DNA of 32,636 bases from an uncultured bacterium (GTDB lineage Bacteria; Fidelibacterota; Marinisomatia; Marinisomatales; UBA1611). The notes under the pieces were generated by a model, which saw nothing but the letters and a program-made list of their open reading frames with translations, had not been told where the DNA came from and ran no database searches. This document shows positions 29,143-32,636 of the stretch, in pieces; within the stretch, counting starts at the first letter, position 1, and each line of letters begins with the position of its first letter. A program made the translations under genes and the position numbers. The DNA lies in the NCBI GenBank assembly GCA_913020665.1, contig CAJVZI010000014.1:1-32636 (forward strand), written 5' to 3'.

Positions 29143-30198
29143 ATGACCATGCTTGAAAATGTAGCTAAAGAACAGAAACCGTTAATTGGTAAGTCAATGG
29201 AGGATCTTGAGGCTTTTGCACAGTCTTTAGGACAAGAATTATTTCGCGGGAGACAACTATTTGATTGGATCTATCGAAAAAATGTATACAATTTTTCTGA
29301 AATGTCAGACCTGCCACATTCATTCCGAGAGAAATTATTTGGGATACCATTACATCCTTTGAGAATGGTCAACGATCATGTGTCTAATTCCAAACAAACA
29401 CAAAAGTTTTTATTTGAATTAGAAAGTGGTGAATTTATCGAATCTGTTCTTATGAAAGATGGCAAGAGAGTGACTGTTTGTCTATCTACTCAGGTTGGTT
29501 GTGCGGTCGATTGTGATTTCTGTGCAACGGGTAAAATGGGTTTTATTCAGAATCTAACAGCTGGAGAGATTGTAGATCAATTCTTGCAACTTCAAAATAT
29601 TATAAAGGATAAGATAACAAATGTGGTTTTTATGGGCATGGGGGAACCATTTTTAAACTATGAAAATACAATGTCGGCAGCTAATCTTCTCCATCATCCA
29701 AAAGGAGTCAATATGGGTGCTTGGCGTATCACTATATCAACAGCTGGTATTATTAAAAAGATCAAACAATTTGCTGATGATGGTCATCCATTCAAACTTG
29801 CTGTTAGTTTAAATGGATCAAATGAGAAGCAAAGGTTAATAACAATGCCAATTACAAAAGCCCAATCATTTTCCGAATTACTTGAGGCATCTCAATATTA
29901 TACTTTTAAATCACGCAAAAGGGTCACATTTGAATATGTATTATTGGCTGGCGTGAATGACCATCGTACGGATGCGGAAGAACTAAAACAAATATTAGCT
30001 CCTATGAATTGTAAACTTAATCTTATTCCTTACAATGAAATTAATGGTCAATACAGAAGACCAACTGATACTTCAATTAATAAGTTTATATCATCATTAA
30101 ATAATGCACCTTTCCCCGTTACGGTTCGCTGGAGCAAAGGTCAGGATATAGATGCTGGTTGCGGACAATTAGCAACTATTTCCGATAATCATTTATGA
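29143..30198 (+). CDS. rlmN: 23S rRNA (adenine-2503-C2)-methyltransferase RlmN
   Basis: Radical SAM motif CAVDCDFCATG; VVFMGMGEPFLNY; ISTAGI; final Cys in DIDAGCGQL. Confidence 0.96.
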   Translation: MTMLENVAKEQKPLIGKSMEDLEAFAQSLGQELFRGRQLFDWIYRKNVYNFSEMSDLPHSFREKLFGIPLHPLRMVNDHVSNSKQTQKFLFELESGEFIESVLMKDGKRVTVCLSTQVGCAVDCDFCATGKMGFIQNLTAGEIVDQFLQLQNIIKDKITNVVFMGMGEPFLNYENTMSAANLLHHPKGVNMGAWRITISTAGIIKKIKQFADDGHPFKLAVSLNGSNEKQRLITMPITKAQSFSELLEASQYYTFKSRKRVTFEYVLLAGVNDHRTDAEELKQILAPMNCKLNLIPYNEINGQYRRPTDTSINKFISSLNNAPFPVTVRWSKGQDIDAGCGQLATISDNHL

Positions 30199-30986
30199 AT
30201 AGACCATCAGAAGCATCAAAAGTAATAATCGACCAAACTGGCTTTAATGGAGATACTGCGGTTATCTTAGGTTCTGGCTTAGGAGGTTTCACAGATGCCT
30301 TAACGGATCATAGAATAATAGAGTATTCTAATATTCCATATTATCCAAAGTCAACAGTTGAAGGACATTCTGGCGAAATGGTAATTGGAAAATTAGAGGA
30401 TAAAGATCTTCTTGTTGCTAGGGGAAGAGTACACTGCTATGAGGGCTACCCAAGAGAAATGGTTGTTTTCCCAATTCATGTTTTTAAAAAATGTGGCATT
30501 GAGAATTTAATTATTACAAACTCATCTGGGAGCCTAGACAAACAAAATGACCCTGGCACTATTATGGTCATCACAGGACATTTGGATTGTACCTTTCATA
30601 ATAATATTGAAGATCCAGATTTGATTGAAGATGAAAAATTTCACTCTTCTCATTTAATTGCTATTGCCGAAAGTGTGGCAAGCACAAATAATATTGCCCT
30701 TACAACAGGTAATTATTGTTGGACAATGGGGCCTATGTATGAGACCCCAGCAGAGATAAAATACTTTAGGTCGTTAAGTGGGTCTGCTGTAGGGATGAGT
30801 ACGCTACCTGAGATCGAGGAAGCGGGTTCACTGGGATTAAATGTACTAACTTTATCCCTTCTTACTAATTTTGCGGCAGGAATATCTGATCAATCATTAA
30901 CCCATGAAGAAGTTTTGATCAATGCTGAAAGATCAAAGGATAAAATGATAAAATTACTTTCTGGAATTATTAAGAGGATTAAATAA
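30195..30986 (+). CDS. Purine nucleoside phosphorylase
   Basis: LGSGLGGF, VEGHSGEMVIG, ARGRVHCYEGYP, GPMYETPAEIKYFRSLSGSAVGMSTLPEIEEA, LLTNFAAG. Confidence 0.9.
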   Translation: MNRPSEASKVIIDQTGFNGDTAVILGSGLGGFTDALTDHRIIEYSNIPYYPKSTVEGHSGEMVIGKLEDKDLLVARGRVHCYEGYPREMVVFPIHVFKKCGIENLIITNSSGSLDKQNDPGTIMVITGHLDCTFHNNIEDPDLIEDEKFHSSHLIAIAESVASTNNIALTTGNYCWTMGPMYETPAEIKYFRSLSGSAVGMSTLPEIEEAGSLGLNVLTLSLLTNFAAGISDQSLTHEEVLINAERSKDKMIKLLSGIIKRIK

Positions 30987-32149
30987 TGAATATTCGAAAA
31001 GAGATAAAAGAAATTGAAAAGATGATTATTGATTGGCGTAGGGATTTTCATCAATTTCCTGAATTAAGTTTTCAAGAACATCGCACAGGGGATGTTATCG
31101 CAGATGAATTACGATCAATGGGTCTAGAGCCTAAAGTAAAAGTTGGCAAAACAGGCGTTACTGCAGATCTCAAATTTGGTAACGGTCCTGTGATTGGTCT
31201 TAGGGCAGATATGGATGCATTACCGATCCAAGAAACTAGTGGATTACCCTTTTCTTCTCAAAATGATGGTGTGATGCATGCTTGTGGTCATGATGGACAT
31301 ATGGCAATGCTTTTAGGAGCAGCAAAAGCTTTAACGCAAAAAGACAATCAATATAATGGAACGGTCCGATTCATATTTCAACCAGCAGAAGAAGGAGAAG
31401 GTGGCGCTAGGTATATGATCGAGGATGGTTGCCTTGAAGGTATTGATGAGATCTATGGCATCCATGTTTGGAATTATCAACCAGTAGGTGAAGTTGGCGT
31501 AAAAGATGGACCTGTTCTAGCGGCAGCTGATATGTTTGATATCAAGATCAAAGGTATAGGTGGGCATGGAGCTGCCCCGCAAGGGACTGTAGATAGCGTT
31601 GTTGTCGCCTCATATTTAGTGCAAGCACTTCAAACTATTGTAAGCCGTAATACAAATCCTTTGGAGAGTACTGTTATTTCTATTGGTAAGATAAATGGTG
31701 GAAATAATTTTAATATAATTGCAGATGAAGTTTCTCTTTCTGGTACTGCTCGTGCCTATAGTGAAGAGAACCGTAATTTGATTAAAACTAGAATGGAAGA
31801 GATCATCAAAGGAGTTGAAAAAACATATAATGCGAATATTACTTTTGATTATAAAGATGGTTATCCACCCACTATAAATCATGTTGGGCCGACACAAAAA
31901 GTTTTAAAAGCGGCTGAGAAGGTTGTTGGAGATAAAGCTGGTATGCCCTATTTATCTATGGGAGGAGAAGATTTTGCATATTATTTAAAGGAAAAACCGG
32001 GATGTTTCTTTTTTGTAGGATCAGCACCAAATGAACAAGAATTATTTGAAACTCCTCACCATTGTTCCCATTTTACTATGGATGAAAGGGCGCTTTTAGT
32101 GGGACCTTCAATATATTTGAATTTACTTGATAATATAATGGGTACTTAA
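30986..32149 (+). CDS. M20-family metallo-amidohydrolase (hippurate hydrolase / N-acyl-amino-acid deacylase-like)
   Basis: RRDFHQFPELSFQEHRT, GLRADMDALPIQE, HACGHDGHMAMLLGAA, FQPAEEGEGGARYMIEDG, SMGGEDFAYYLK. Confidence 0.94.
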   Translation: MNIRKEIKEIEKMIIDWRRDFHQFPELSFQEHRTGDVIADELRSMGLEPKVKVGKTGVTADLKFGNGPVIGLRADMDALPIQETSGLPFSSQNDGVMHACGHDGHMAMLLGAAKALTQKDNQYNGTVRFIFQPAEEGEGGARYMIEDGCLEGIDEIYGIHVWNYQPVGEVGVKDGPVLAAADMFDIKIKGIGGHGAAPQGTVDSVVVASYLVQALQTIVSRNTNPLESTVISIGKINGGNNFNIIADEVSLSGTARAYSEENRNLIKTRMEEIIKGVEKTYNANITFDYKDGYPPTINHVGPTQKVLKAAEKVVGDKAGMPYLSMGGEDFAYYLKEKPGCFFFVGSAPNEQELFETPHHCSHFTMDERALLVGPSIYLNLLDNIMGT

Positions 32150-32636
32150 TAGCCTATAGCTGAAGTCTCACCGCGACAATCACCTCCACCATAGATTCCA
32201 TCTTCCGTTATCATTATTCCATTAGACTCCCCAATATAACCTCCTCTTGGGACTACTTCATGACCGCGTAATTGAAGATTGAGAATCACATCTTTAGCTA
32301 ATCCATATGGTTCAATTTGGATTACATCTGGTAGCCACTGAGAATGAAATCTAGCTGCACATACGGCTTCTTTTATATCCATATCATGATCTACTACATT
32401 TAAAATAGTTTGCATTGCTGTAGTGATTATCGTTGAGCCTCCTGGTGAGCCAACAACCAAAAATGGTTTATTGTCTTTTAAAACAATTGTTGGGGTCATT
32501 GAAGAAAGCGGTCTCTTGTTTGGTTCGATAGCATTTGCTTCATTGCCGATCAGACCAAACACATTTGGGACACCTGGTTTAGAAGAAAAATCATCCATTT
32601 CATTATTAAGAAAGAACCCAGCGCCTTTCACCACAC
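32146..32636 (-). CDS. Gamma-glutamyltransferase, C-terminal part (truncated by the window edge)
   Basis: GAGFFLNNEMDDFSSKPGVPN, NKRPLSSMTPTIVL, VGSPGGSTIITTAMQ. The reading frame continues upstream (GTG GTG AAA GGC), so the ORF-track start is internal. Confidence 0.93.
   Translation of the reverse strand, partial: VVKGAGFFLNNEMDDFSSKPGVPNVFGLIGNEANAIEPNKRPLSSMTPTIVLKDNKPFLVVGSPGGSTIITTAMQTILNVVDHDMDIKEAVCAARFHSQWLPDVIQIEPYGLAKDVILNLQLRGHEVVPRGGYIGESNGIMITEDGIYGGGDCRGETSAIGY

Noticed and set aside
1-32636. CRISPR arrays, transposons, integrases or phage genes
   Set aside because: None seen; the only repeats of note are the protein-coding Ig-like units.

Overview
AT-rich bacterial chromosomal window. 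Gene content and the C-terminal 'YPNPFNP' sorting-domain style suggest an FCB-group marine bacterium, possibly Marinimicrobia/SAR406; that placement is inference and untested. Left to right it contains: a possible 37-aa membrane miniprotein; tRNA-Lys(CUU) on the minus strand; a tmRNA (ssrA) with readable tag ADNGYMAAA; an ECF sigma / FecR anti-sigma / STN-TonB receptor trio; an aldehyde dehydrogenase; and a tight five-gene operon of exported proteins (6782-17985). That operon ends in a 2754-aa surface protein with two interleaved Ig-like repeat families, a LamG domain, a dockerin-like EF-hand module and a FlgD/T9SS-like C-terminal domain. The gene just upstream of the giant encodes a small lipoprotein that reads as a cohesin-type domain. 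The rest is mostly housekeeping: marC, argS, rsfS, a LytR_C protein, mnmA with a cysteine desulfurase, a metallophosphoesterase, a PfkB kinase, a TPR lipoprotein, MoxR/DUF58, rlmN, a purine nucleoside phosphorylase, an M20 amidohydrolase and a truncated gamma-glutamyltransferase. The strongest candidate for something new is the putative cohesin-dockerin pair in the giant-protein operon, together with the LamG domain nested inside one Ig-like repeat. No CRISPR array, transposase, phage gene or recognised defence system was found.
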